From Pyrinomonadaceae bacterium MAG19_C2-C3 (GTDB lineage Bacteria > Acidobacteriota > Blastocatellia > Pyrinomonadales > Pyrinomonadaceae), in the NCBI GenBank assembly GCA_024330265.1, contig JANDLT010000018.1:1-64000 (forward strand): a stretch of DNA of 64,000 nucleotides, given 5' to 3'. The notes below the pieces were generated by a model that searched no databases, was not told the DNA's origin, and was given only the letters and a program-made list of their open reading frames with translations. The position numbers and the translations under genes are program-made. Below, one piece after another: positions 1-7,903 of this stretch. Each line of letters begins with the position of its first letter. Position 1 is the stretch's first letter.

Positions 1-79
1 ATCTAATGTCAGCGTGGCTCTCCGCTATTGCATAGTCTAGTATTGGAAAGCGTATGAATAGTGAAAACCCGATGTCTTA

Positions 80-114
80 AACTATCCACTATCCACTATC
101 CGTTATCCACTATT
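80..114. repeat. Reiterated ACTATCC/GTTATCC word repeat
   Basis: Just 3' of the first minus-strand gene, the words ACTATCCACT and ATCCGTTATCC are reiterated. The same words, together with the GATGTCTTAAACTATCC junction, reappear in the array at 7796-7903, so this is a dispersed intergenic family. Here only one arm is present; the partner arm may lie outside the window or be missing. The first 79 bases hold nothing else I can recognise. Confidence 0.6.
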
Positions 115-115
115 T

Positions 116-1897
116 TTACCAGTTGACAGGAATCAAGTCAGGTCCGATTAAGCGGTTCTCGCCTTCATGCGCGGCGTTGACGGGCGATTTCGCGGCGTCG
201 CCGTGTGTGTCCTGCGTGTGTATGAAGTGCGCGCCGTACCATACTACGAGGTCTTGGTTGATGATAGATTCGCCGCCCACATAACTGTCAAGTCCAATCT
301 CGGTCGGGCTGGTCGTGGAGACTCTGCCGTCGTCAATTTCGCTGTTGGCTTTGTAGCGCAAAAACCACATATCGCCGCGCCCGTATTCATCCGCGATGCC
401 GTCCGCCGCGCCGGGGCGAATCATATAACTGCGGTTAGTCACGGTGTTTGAAACGTACCACTGCCGCGTGTCGAACGGGGTGCGAAGCATCTTGCGTTCA
501 CTGCTCACAATCGCACTATCGAACGCGGTTCTGCCGAAGCGGTTAAGCGACGGGCGACGTTTGAGTGATTGCCGGACGATGTTGTTTTCCGGCGTGTCAA
601 TGTCGAAATCGAACCGCCAATAAACGTGATGGTTGTGCGCGGTGCAGACGCAAGAATTGGCGACCGAACCGAAGCCGAAGCGCGGCTCAATCGTGCCGTC
701 GGCGTGAAATCGCCACAGGCTGACATAGCGATACCAACTGGCTTCGAGTTCGCTGATAAGTACGACATCCGTACCGTCCATATAAGCCGCGACGCCTTGA
801 AAGTTACCCGTGTCGTTGCCCGTATCGAGTATCGTGCGCGGCATCGCGGTCGTGACGCGAAAGCCGTTGGCGACATCAGTTCCGTTGGCTTCAAATGTTC
901 CTTCGTCCCACTGCCAATCACGATAAGGACCGCAAACATTGTTCTCGTATTGGACGTTGAGAATCGGGACGTGCGCGCGCTTTAAGACCGACTTGCCACG
1001 ATAACGCACGTCTCGCAGTTCGACACCGGACGCCCGCCCGCCGGATGAATTAGTCGGGCGCACGACAATCATGTCCCACAACGGAGTCTCGTTTTGTGAA
1101 ACGGTCAAACGATACTGACCCGTCGTGTTCGCGCCGGAGTTGATTGCGCCGCGTCCCGAAGCGCGTTGCGAAGGGTCATCCGGCAAGCCGCACGATTCGG
1201 CGTTGGCAATGGCTTCGGGCGGCGCACCGCCCGCGAAGCGCACGATGCTTTCACGAATCATATTGACGCCGACGATTTCATTCGTCGCGCCGTCAGAGGA
1301 ACGCAAGCCGACGAACAACGTGCGCTCAACCGGAGTCTCGCCCGCTTTGTATTCAAGCACGGGCGGCATCGGTGCGTAAGGCGTGAGTTGGTTCGACGTG
1401 AACCCTGCGGCGAATTCGGGAGTGCGCGCGATGACACTTACCGCATCTTGAAATTCTTCATCGTTCGGAAGCGGTTGATAATCGAGTTCGGTAAGCTTGG
1501 CGTCGTCGGGACGGCGCGCATCGCCTTCAAGCGTGAATGCCCGATTGCGTTCGTAATCGTAATAAGTCGCTTTGAACAAGCGCGGAGCTTCATCGCTTGC
1601 CTGTGCGATGTTCGTTTGTTTGTCGTCCTCTTCGATGTTTTCAAAGGCGAGCAAGCGAGGGCGTGCCGCTCCTGTTTTGCGCGCGGCGGACAGAGTGAAA
1701 CGTGAACGCAGTTTGGCGGCGAGAGCTTCCGGTATCCGGTCGTTCGATTGAATCTCAACAACGCGCAACGCGAGCGGTTTTTGCGTCGCATCGTCTTGGC
1801 GTGCTTGGGCGCGACGTGAAAAAACAGAAGCGACGGCGGCACCGCCAACGACAAGACAAACAAGGCTCAAAACTATAATTAGAAGTTTGCGATTCAT
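116..1897 (-). CDS. Copper amine oxidase-like secreted protein
   Basis: The product has 593 residues. An N-terminal hydrophobic segment (about residues 5-25) indicates a signal peptide or anchor. The C-terminal half resembles the catalytic domain of copper amine oxidases, which oxidise primary amines with a topaquinone made from an active-site tyrosine. Residues 386-410 (S-W-Y-R-Y followed by LWRFHADGTIEP) align with the family stretch around N-Y-D/E-Y, so Y389 would be the topaquinone precursor. However, the usual Asn before it is Trp. H421-x-H423 in AHNHHVYWRFDFD and H557 or H560 in VVWYGAHFIH fit the three copper ligands. The protein is shorter than typical enzymes of 640 residues or more. 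A TTG codon at 1921 overlapping the kynA stop is an alternative start; I prefer the ATG at 1897. It follows kynA closely, so it probably shares the operon. Catalytic competence is uncertain because of the altered motif. Confidence 0.62.
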   Translation of the reverse strand: MNRKLLIIVLSLVCLVVGGAAVASVFSRRAQARQDDATQKPLALRVVEIQSNDRIPEALAAKLRSRFTLSAARKTGAARPRLLAFENIEEDDKQTNIAQASDEAPRLFKATYYDYERNRAFTLEGDARRPDDAKLTELDYQPLPNDEEFQDAVSVIARTPEFAAGFTSNQLTPYAPMPPVLEYKAGETPVERTLFVGLRSSDGATNEIVGVNMIRESIVRFAGGAPPEAIANAESCGLPDDPSQRASGRGAINSGANTTGQYRLTVSQNETPLWDMIVVRPTNSSGGRASGVELRDVRYRGKSVLKRAHVPILNVQYENNVCGPYRDWQWDEGTFEANGTDVANGFRVTTAMPRTILDTGNDTGNFQGVAAYMDGTDVVLISELEASWYRYVSLWRFHADGTIEPRFGFGSVANSCVCTAHNHHVYWRFDFDIDTPENNIVRQSLKRRPSLNRFGRTAFDSAIVSSERKMLRTPFDTRQWYVSNTVTNRSYMIRPGAADGIADEYGRGDMWFLRYKANSEIDDGRVSTTSPTEIGLDSYVGGESIINQDLVVWYGAHFIHTQDTHGDAAKSPVNAAHEGENRLIGPDLIPVNW

Positions 1898-1917
1898 AAA
1901 AAAGCGTGTCTTAAAAA

Positions 1918-2796
1918 TCAAGCGAACGGGCAGCCGTGCGCGTCGTGTGTAAAAGGTTGTGAGTTTGAATCAAGGTGCGTGCGGGCTTCCCACATTTCAG
2001 GGAACATCTTTTTCTTGAGCGTTGATTGAAGGTAAGCGACGCCCGCGCTGCCGCCCGTTCCCTGTTTCGTTCCCAACATGCGCTCGACCATTGCGACGTG
2101 ATGCACGCGCCATAAAACTACCTGCTCATCGTGCGCGATAAGCATCTCGGCAAGGTTGAACAACGCCGGATGCTTCTCATATTCGCTTTGCAAACGGACG
2201 TTGGCACGCACGCGCCGCTCATAATTTTCCGGCTTTTGTTCGGTGCTTAGGTTCTCATCCGCCGTTTCAACATCGAAGCCTGCGCGGTGCATCGCGCCAT
2301 AAAACGCATCGCTCAAAGATTCATCGTCGTATCGCTTTTGCAACCGCTCACTCGCAAAAGCATCTTCATTGAAACTCTCAATCGTGCGCGTATCTTTCAT
2401 CCCCGAAGCGAACTCGATTTCACGAAACTGCATTGACTGAAAACCGCTCGCCGGATTGAGCGCGCCACGAAAGCCGAGAAAATCAACGGGCGTCATCGTC
2501 TCTAAAACGTGAATCTGTGCGACAAGGATTTTCTCGATTTCAATCACGCGCATCAACGCCCGCGACGCGGCAATCAACTTGTCCGCGTTGATAAAAACTA
2601 TCGCGGCATCTATCTCATGCAAAATTTGCTTAAACCACAATTCGTAAGTTTGATGAATCGTGATGAACAACAGTTCGTCGTGATGCGCCGGGCTTGATTG
2701 AAGGTCTTGCAACGCAATCAAATCCTGCACGCGCAAATATGAATTATAGGAAAGCCGCGTCTGCTGCCCATACTCTGTTTTTACTTCATCCCTCAT
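1918..2796 (-). CDS. kynA: Tryptophan 2,3-dioxygenase
   Basis: This haem enzyme opens the indole ring of L-tryptophan with O2 to give N-formylkynurenine, the first step of the kynurenine pathway. The 292 residues match the usual bacterial length. The family signatures are intact: HHDELLFITIHQTYELWFKQ near residues 38-57 and WRVHHVAMVERMLG followed by KQGTGGSAG at 229-252. By alignment H233 is the axial haem ligand, and the TGGSAG loop binds the substrate carboxylate and amine. It lies between a kynureninase-like gene upstream and the amine-oxidase-like gene downstream, all on the minus strand. That order supports a tryptophan-degradation operon, although a 175-bp repeat element now separates it from the kynureninase-like gene and may affect read-through. 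Confidence 0.95.
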   Translation of the reverse strand: MRDEVKTEYGQQTRLSYNSYLRVQDLIALQDLQSSPAHHDELLFITIHQTYELWFKQILHEIDAAIVFINADKLIAASRALMRVIEIEKILVAQIHVLETMTPVDFLGFRGALNPASGFQSMQFREIEFASGMKDTRTIESFNEDAFASERLQKRYDDESLSDAFYGAMHRAGFDVETADENLSTEQKPENYERRVRANVRLQSEYEKHPALFNLAEMLIAHDEQVVLWRVHHVAMVERMLGTKQGTGGSAGVAYLQSTLKKKMFPEMWEARTHLDSNSQPFTHDAHGCPFA

Positions 2797-2813
2797 CCTT
2801 CATCCTTTGCTTA

Positions 2814-2988
2814 GCTCGACTTTATCCATTTTTAGGAAGCCGAAACGCCGATGGCATAAGTCTTTTGTTTTCAACGTCAGACTTTTTGAATGTCCACTTT
2901 TTGACTGACATTCAAAAAGTCTGGCGAATAATCGTGACGCTAAGTCTTTTATTTACGTTCCCTGTTTCCAAAATGGATAAAGTCGAGC
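2814..2988 (-). mobile_element. 175-bp MITE-like element, copy 1
   Basis: The element is bounded by perfect terminal inverted repeats starting GCTCGACTTTATCC (2814-2832 and 2970-2988) and has no coding capacity. Inside is a perfect 17-bp hairpin (2878-2894 with 2907-2923). Aligned by eye, its reverse complement matches 63275-63449 with one mismatch and no gap. It is flanked by TTA on both sides (2811-2813 and 2989-2991). Read on the kynU strand, that is TAA on each side, and the near TAA is the kynU stop codon. Short terminal repeats, a 3-bp target duplication and near-identity between copies fit a recently mobile non-autonomous element, possibly moved by an IS5-like transposase with TNA targets (inference). 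Confidence 0.85.
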
Positions 2989-4176
2989 TTAGTACGCCGC
3001 CGCCGCTTCGTGTCCGGCGAAAGCTTTTGTGTCAACGATGCGCTTCATACTTTCGATGATGCGCGTCAATTCTTCATCGCTCGTATAAAAATGCGGCGAG
3101 ATGCGAACGCCCGCGCCGGGACGAAAATCTACCAGTATGTTTTCTTCCGCGAGACTTTTAACGACGTTCGCGGCGTGCGGCGCGTTGACGGTTATCGTGC
3201 CGCCGCGTTGTTTCGCGTCGCGCGGCGATGTGACATCGAAGCCCGCCGCTTCTGCAAGTTCGATTAACTTCGTCGTCTGTCTTTGATTCTTCGCGCGTAT
3301 GTTTTCGATGCCGATTTCATTGATAATTTCATAACCCGAACGCGCCGAGTAAAGCGTCGGAATCGCGGGCGAACCGTGAAGGAAACGCGCGATGCCGGAA
3401 GCATACTTTATCGCTCCCGCTTCAAACGCGAACGGTTGTTCGTGCGCCATCCAACCCGTAACTTTCGGCTCAAGCACATCGTGCCAACGCGGGTGAACAT
3501 ACAAATAACCCGCCCCCGCGCCGCCGCACAACCACTTGACCGAACCGCCCGTCGCAAAGTCAACGTCTAAATCCGTCACCGAAAACGGAACTGTTCCCGC
3601 CGATTGATAAGTATCTAAAACCACAATCGCCCCGACCTCATGCGCGCGTTCTGTTATCGCCCGCGCGTCTTGCAGGAAAGCACTCTTAAACAGAACGTGC
3701 GAGATAGGTACGAGTAAAGTTTCCTCATCAATCGCTTCCAACAAACGCTCATTGGAAACCCGTATGCCGTCATCACTCGGCACGGTCACGATGCGATAAC
3801 TTCCATCCCGCGCGTGCGCTTCATAAACATAAGTTACGCTCGGAAACTCTAAACTTGAATAGACAATCTTGTTGCGTCTCCCTCGCGGCGGAAAGCACGA
3901 CAGGATTAACGATTGACACACCGAAACATTCTGGTGCATCGCCACCGTTCGCGGCGGCGCACCGATAATCGGAGCCAACACATCGCCCACCGACAAAGGC
4001 ATCTCCCACCAACCCTCCGCCCACGCCCGTATCCCGCGCGTCGCCCAAGTTTCGGCATACTCATTCATACGCTCATACACACGTCGCGGCATCGCTCCCA
4101 AAGAATGCGAGATGAGATAAGTCGTATCTCCGAGAATCGGAAACTCATCACGCCATTTAAGAAGTTCGTCAGTCAC
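2989..4176 (-). CDS. PLP-dependent class V aminotransferase fold enzyme, probable kynureninase
   Basis: The 395-residue protein has the fold-type I class V architecture. The N-terminal YLISHSLGAMPRRV (residues 20-33) resembles the kynureninase signature YLxGNSLGxxPR. An Asp (D188 in VVLDTYQSAG) should bind the PLP ring nitrogen, and K214 in GGSVKWLCGG is the expected Schiff-base lysine. Kynureninase cleaves kynurenine to anthranilate and alanine. The assignment rests partly on the neighbouring tryptophan dioxygenase; the central region is also close to generic class V enzymes, so another lyase or desulfurase role is possible. It starts at ATG 4176. The stop codon TAA coincides with the target duplication of the 175-bp element, so the insertion left the reading frame intact. 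Confidence 0.75.
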   Translation of the reverse strand: MTDELLKWRDEFPILGDTTYLISHSLGAMPRRVYERMNEYAETWATRGIRAWAEGWWEMPLSVGDVLAPIIGAPPRTVAMHQNVSVCQSLILSCFPPRGRRNKIVYSSLEFPSVTYVYEAHARDGSYRIVTVPSDDGIRVSNERLLEAIDEETLLVPISHVLFKSAFLQDARAITERAHEVGAIVVLDTYQSAGTVPFSVTDLDVDFATGGSVKWLCGGAGAGYLYVHPRWHDVLEPKVTGWMAHEQPFAFEAGAIKYASGIARFLHGSPAIPTLYSARSGYEIINEIGIENIRAKNQRQTTKLIELAEAAGFDVTSPRDAKQRGGTITVNAPHAANVVKSLAEENILVDFRPGAGVRISPHFYTSDEELTRIIESMKRIVDTKAFAGHEAAAAY

Positions 4177-4232
4177 AATAGTTCATGTTCCTTTGAAATG
4201 ACTTTAGATGTTCCAAAGCAAATTTGAAATTC

Positions 4233-4868
4233 TTAAATCAACTTCCACTCGCGCAACACGCTGACGAGTGTTGGTAAGGGTTCGCGCCACAGCCACTCAA
4301 TCCGCAACCAGAAGCCTGTCAGAACTTCGCTACGAAAGATGCCGTCTTCAATCAAAACAGGTTGATACATTCCTTCCGCGTTCAAGCGGTAAAACTCGGC
4401 TTGCTTGCGCTTTTGGTCAAACATCCAATACTCGCGCACACCGGCTTGCTCGTACTCATAAAACTTGTCGCCCCGGTCGCGCGTTTGACTTTCGGGACTG
4501 ATAACTTCGATGGCGATGTCGGCTGCGCCCAGTAGATGCGACGACTTTAGGCGGTCAAGATTCTCTTTGGCGACAAACAACACATCGGGTTCGCGTCCGC
4601 GCCGTTCGTTGACCTTCATCGCAAACGGCGCGACGAAGACATCTCCGGCATCGTGAGCTTCGGCTAAATGTTGAAGTAAGGCGTACAGAAAACCAACCAG
4701 CTTTTGGTGTTTATTAGTCGGTGGACTCATCAGAACAACCTCTCCGTCAATCCACTCGGCGTGGATGCTTTCATAGAGCGTGAGAAATTCCTCGAATGTG
4801 AGCCGGTGTTTTTGTTGTGAAATTACCGGCGGCGGGGCGATGTTTTCGATTCCTAAATGTTGCGCCAT
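4233..4868 (-). CDS. Uma2 family (DUF820) putative restriction-like endonuclease
   Basis: The 211-residue protein matches the Uma2/DUF820 family, which adopts a PD-(D/E)XK nuclease fold. Visible family features are LTFEEFLTLYE near residue 23, the substrate-side WIDGEVVLMSPP (about 39-50), EPDVLFVAKENL near 95 and the catalytic-type AIEVISPESQTRDRGDK near 118-135. The family expands strongly in cyanobacteria, Acidobacteriota and Planctomycetota, and its cellular function is not established. A second, diverged family member lies at 29952-30581. It is upstream of the kynureninase-like gene on the same strand with a 56-base gap and could be co-transcribed. Confidence 0.85.
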   Translation of the reverse strand: MAQHLGIENIAPPPVISQQKHRLTFEEFLTLYESIHAEWIDGEVVLMSPPTNKHQKLVGFLYALLQHLAEAHDAGDVFVAPFAMKVNERRGREPDVLFVAKENLDRLKSSHLLGAADIAIEVISPESQTRDRGDKFYEYEQAGVREYWMFDQKRKQAEFYRLNAEGMYQPVLIEDGIFRSEVLTGFWLRIEWLWREPLPTLVSVLREWKLI

Positions 4869-4945
4869 AACTTTTAACTCCGTCGTTTGAATTTCGGTAT
4901 GTGCGAGCTTTGACTTCTTTGAGTGACAGGGATTGTATCAACTTG

Positions 4946-5641
4946 TCAAATTACCGTCTGCCCGTAATCGCAGTATTCGACAACGGGACAGCGTTCGCAA
5001 AGGGGAGCGCGCGGGCGGCAGAGTGTGCGCCCGTGACGTATGAGGTTGACGTGGAAGGAGAAGTGTTTGCCCTCGGGGACGCGGGCGTTCATCAGGTTGT
5101 GGGCTTTGGCGTCGGTGCATTTCGGCGGGATGAGTCCGATGCGCCGTAAGATTCTGAAGATGTGCGTGTCGAGTGGAAAGATTGGTTTGTGGAGTGCGAA
5201 CAGTAAAGTACAGGCGATGGTTTTAGGTCCTAACCCACGAAAGTTTTGCAGGTAGGCGACCGCTTCTTCCGTCGAAAGGTTGTCGAGAAAAGATAAGTCG
5301 AGTGTGCCGTGTTCGGCTTGGAGTTGGCGCAGGAAGTTTTGAATCGTCGCGGTCTTTTGTTTCGCTAAACCGCCGGAGCGAATCGTGTTCTCAACCGTCG
5401 CGGGACGTGCGCGCATGAGTTGTTCGTAAGTCGGGAAGCGTGATTTGAGGGCGGTATAAGCACGGTCACTGTTAATGTCACTGGTGGCTTGCGAGAGGAT
5501 GATGCGGACAAGCATGTCGAGCGCGTCGGACTTGTGAGAATTGACGGGCGTGCCGTAAGCCTGTTCGAGATTTTGAATGATGTAGTGAAGCGGTTTGTCG
5601 TGCGCTATGTTTTCGGCTTCAACGGGCGAGTATGCTTTCAT
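4946..5641 (-). CDS. nth: Endonuclease III-type DNA glycosylase/AP lyase
   Basis: This base-excision repair enzyme removes oxidised pyrimidines and cleaves the abasic site. In the 231 residues the helix-hairpin-helix FRGLGPKTIACTLL carries the catalytic lysine K140, and PLDTHIFRI carries the catalytic aspartate D158. The C-terminus has a complete Fe-S cluster loop, C208-x6-C215-x2-C218-x5-C224. The start ATG at 5641 overlaps the last 23 bases of bshA, so the two genes are translationally coupled. The link to bacillithiol synthesis is positional only, though both act in redox or DNA-damage protection. Confidence 0.92.
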   Translation of the reverse strand: MKAYSPVEAENIAHDKPLHYIIQNLEQAYGTPVNSHKSDALDMLVRIILSQATSDINSDRAYTALKSRFPTYEQLMRARPATVENTIRSGGLAKQKTATIQNFLRQLQAEHGTLDLSFLDNLSTEEAVAYLQNFRGLGPKTIACTLLFALHKPIFPLDTHIFRILRRIGLIPPKCTDAKAHNLMNARVPEGKHFSFHVNLIRHGRTLCRPRAPLCERCPVVEYCDYGQTVI

Positions 5642-6743
5642 AGAAATTGATGTATTGCGGGATGACGTTATCGGTGCTGTATCGTTCGAGTGCCGACGCG
5701 CGTGCGCGCACGCTCATCGTGCGATGTAAGTCGGGGTCGGAAAGCAAACGTGCCGCGTCGAGGCTCATCTTTTCAACGTCGCCGAGATTACTCAAAAATC
5801 CTGTCTCGCCGTCGGTGACGACTTCGGGGATGCCGCCGACGTTGGTGGCGATGACGGGGACTTCGCACGCCATTGCCTCTAAAGCGGCGAGTCCGAAGGA
5901 TTCATGTTCGGACGGCAAAAGCAGTATGTCCGCGATGGAAAGATAATCTGCGATGCGGGGTTGTTTGCCGACGAAGGAGCATCGCTCGAAGACATTCAAA
6001 GTGCGTGCGTGATGTTCGACGCGGGCGCGTTCGGGTCCGTCGCCAACCATGATGAGACGGGCTTTGATGTCATGTGAAAGCACGCGGGCGAAGATTTCGA
6101 CGCAATCGCACGGGCGTTTGACCGGGCGAAAGTTCGAGACGTGCATCAAGAGCGTTTCGCCTTCGGGGGCGAGGCGCGCACGCAAATCATCGTTAGGGTG
6201 GCGCGTGTATTCTTCGGGGTTGATGAAGTTCGGGATGACCGTGATGCGCTCGAAGCCGAAGGTTTCGATGGTCTGATTTTTAAGGGCGTGCGAAATCGCA
6301 GTCACGCCGTCGGACTCCCGCAAGCCGTAGCGCGTGATGCCTAAGTAAGCGCGGTCAGCACCGACGAGTGTGATGTCCGTGCCGTGAAGCGTGGTGATGA
6401 CGGGTAAGTTGCGGTTCGGTTTGAGAGATTCGCGGGCGAGAATCGCGCTGATAGAGTGCGGTATCGCGTAGTGAACGTGAAGTAAATCTAAGTTTTCCGA
6501 TTCGGCAACCGCCGCCATTTTGGTGGCGAGTGCGAGCGAGTAAGGTTGATGCTCGAACAACGGATACGACATCATCTCGACTTCGTGAAAGCGCACACGG
6601 TCGGAGAGTTCGGTGAGACGAGTTGGAAGCGAAGAAGCGATGAAGTGGACGGTGTGACCACGTGCGGCGAGTTCCTTGCCCAGTTCGCTGCCGACGATGC
6701 CGCTGCCGCCATAGGTTGGATAAACGGTGATGCCGATGTTCAT
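5619..6743 (-). CDS. bshA: N-acetyl-alpha-D-glucosaminyl L-malate synthase (bacillithiol step 1)
   Basis: This GT4 retaining glycosyltransferase joins GlcNAc from UDP-GlcNAc to L-malate, the first step of bacillithiol synthesis. The 374 residues match the family length. BshA features are the N-terminal IGITVYPTYGGSGIVGSELG (residues 3-22), LLHVHYAIPHSISA near 92-105, TLHGTDITLVG near 124 and the C-terminal nucleotide-binding EHESFGLAALEAMACEVP. A BshB1 deacetylase is encoded about 1.2 kb away; the third enzyme BshC is not in the window. The start ATG (6743) lies only 3 bases from a perfect 22-bp hairpin (6747-6834) that fills the 5' leader. No Shine-Dalgarno is visible, so that hairpin could influence translation. 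Confidence 0.92.
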   Translation of the reverse strand: MNIGITVYPTYGGSGIVGSELGKELAARGHTVHFIASSLPTRLTELSDRVRFHEVEMMSYPLFEHQPYSLALATKMAAVAESENLDLLHVHYAIPHSISAILARESLKPNRNLPVITTLHGTDITLVGADRAYLGITRYGLRESDGVTAISHALKNQTIETFGFERITVIPNFINPEEYTRHPNDDLRARLAPEGETLLMHVSNFRPVKRPCDCVEIFARVLSHDIKARLIMVGDGPERARVEHHARTLNVFERCSFVGKQPRIADYLSIADILLLPSEHESFGLAALEAMACEVPVIATNVGGIPEVVTDGETGFLSNLGDVEKMSLDAARLLSDPDLHRTMSVRARASALERYSTDNVIPQYINFYESILAR

Positions 6744-6746
6744 AAA

Positions 6747-6834
6747 AAGGAGAAATTAGAAAGGAGAAATTAGAAGGGATGAAGTGAAGAATACGATTTA
6801 ACGTGTTCTCCTTTCTCCTTTCTAATTTCTCCTT
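6747..6834. repeat. Word-built palindrome (GGAGAAATTAGAAA) in the bshA leader
   Basis: Perfect 22-bp inverted arms at 6747-6768 and 6813-6834 are made from reiterations of GGAGAAATTAGAAA and its complement. The arm nearest bshA ends 3 bases from its start codon. The word is unlike those at other palindromic loci in this window but the architecture is the same. Confidence 0.8.
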
Positions 6835-6844
6835 GAAAAAGCGA

Positions 6845-6877
6845 AGAGGCAGACGACCCTCGCTATCGTCTGCCTCT
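6845..6877 (-). terminator. Strong hairpin, terminator-like on the minus strand
   Basis: There is a perfect 12-bp stem (6845-6856 with 6866-6877) and a 9-base loop. On the minus strand the stem is followed by TCGCTTTTTC, which resembles an intrinsic terminator. It lies upstream of bshA in a divergent intergenic region with no convincing minus-strand gene feeding into it. It may therefore terminate a short leader or non-coding transcript, or shield bshA from read-through. Confidence 0.5.
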
Positions 6878-7098
6878 CGTCTCATCTAGTCTTCCCTCCG
6901 AAGAGGAACAACAGGTGAGAGGAACGCAATATACACCTAGAATTTTGAGTTGGCAATAGGTAAATGGCGAAAAATGGAAAAACTTTTTCGCTCGTATTGT
7001 AGAAATTCAAGAAAAAGCGTCCTTTGTATGTGTCATCGAACGCATAGCGAACGCAAAGACACGATGAATGGTCGGAATCGTCAAGCTTCCGACACAAA

Positions 7099-7122
7099 CG
7101 GTGACACAAAAGTGTGTCACCG
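7099..7122. other. Perfect 10-bp hairpin with AAAG loop upstream of nfu
   Basis: CGGTGACACA (7099-7108) pairs exactly with TGTGTCACCG (7113-7122) across a 4-base loop, and a smaller hairpin (GTCGGAA...TTCCGAC) lies just before it. The 6878-7239 stretch has no supported gene. These hairpins and a purine-rich ribosome site before nfu are all I can see there. It could be a transcribed leader of nfu; no known RNA family is recognised. Confidence 0.4.
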
Positions 7123-7239
7123 GCGGCGGGTTGTAAATCGTGCGTGATGGCTGCGAAGATGGCAACAGTAAATCAAGCGGGTGCATCGGGCATCTAAAAA
7201 GAACGGAACACAGACTTTAAGAGAAGGCGGAAAATTATT

Positions 7240-7797
7240 ATGCCGAAGATTGATGATATTGAAGAAACTCCAAATCCGAACGCGGTCAAGTTTATTTTGA
7301 AAGAGCCGGTCACGACGGGTGCGCCGCGTTCGTTTCACTCAAGATTGCAAGCCGAAGGCGACACGCTGGCAACGTCGCTGTTCGGGATTGGCAATGTGCA
7401 GTCCGTGTTTTACATGGACAGAATGATAACGGTTGAAAAGGACGAAGAAGTTGATTGGGACGAATTATTGCCGCGCCTCGCCGTGCCGATTCGCGCGGCG
7501 GAAGCCGTGAGCGCGAACGCACCGGACGCGGCGAAAATCGGTGGTGCGATAGGGGCGTTGATTAACGACGATGCGCGGTTGCCGCTTATCAATCAGATTT
7601 TAGACGAGCGGATTCGTCCGGCACTGGCGGGCGACGGCGGTTGGCTCGAAGTCGTGTCGCTGGAAAACGACACGTTGACGATTCGTTATCAAGGGGCGTG
7701 CGGAACGTGTCCGAGCGCAATTTCCGGGACGCTGATGGCGATTGAAGGAATGATGAAAGCGGAAGTTGACCCGGAGTTGGAAGTCGTAACAGTGTAG
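7240..7797 (+). CDS. Nfu/NifU-type iron-sulfur cluster carrier
   Basis: The 185-residue protein has an N-terminal Nfu_N domain (ETPNPNAVKFIL near residue 9, through about 90) and a C-terminal NifU-like domain. The C-terminal domain has the cluster-binding C154-x2-C157 in GACGTCPSA, preceded by the characteristic IRPALAGDGGWLEVV. Such proteins accept and deliver [4Fe-4S] clusters to apo-enzymes in the cytoplasm. It sits between bshA and bshB1; in Firmicutes bacillithiol and Nfu-type carriers cooperate in Fe-S delivery, so the linkage may be functional (inference). The start is supported by AGAAGGCGG a few bases upstream. The TAG stop lies inside a word-built palindrome. Confidence 0.92.
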   Translation: MPKIDDIEETPNPNAVKFILKEPVTTGAPRSFHSRLQAEGDTLATSLFGIGNVQSVFYMDRMITVEKDEEVDWDELLPRLAVPIRAAEAVSANAPDAAKIGGAIGALINDDARLPLINQILDERIRPALAGDGGWLEVVSLENDTLTIRYQGACGTCPSAISGTLMAIEGMMKAEVDPELEVVTV

Positions 7798-7903
7798 TGG
7801 ATAACGGATAGTTGATAGTGGATAACGGATAGTTTAAGACAAAGACATCGGCTTTGCACTATCAACTATCAACTATCCGTTATCCACTATCAACTATCCA
7901 CTA
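7796..7903. repeat. ACTATCC/GTTATCC palindrome filling a convergent gap
   Basis: Perfect 24-bp arms (7796-7819 with 7865-7888) consist of reiterated GGATA and TATCC words. The array starts within the nfu stop codon and runs into the bshB1 stop codon, so it occupies the whole gap between two convergent genes. The words are shared with 80-114. It could act as a bidirectional RNA 3'-end structure; no clear U-tract is present. Confidence 0.85.

Noticed and set aside
569-985. Long open frames antisense to the amine-oxidase-like gene
   Set aside because: They overlap a better-supported gene in full and have Arg-rich, low-information translations typical of the shadow of GC-rich coding sequence.
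2694-3059. Plus-strand frame running through the 175-bp element
   Set aside because: The frame is created by the element and parts of two antisense genes; the translation shows no domain.
6882-7109. Minus-strand 75-codon frame upstream of bshA
   Set aside because: It has an atypical composition, no ribosome site and no recognisable domain.
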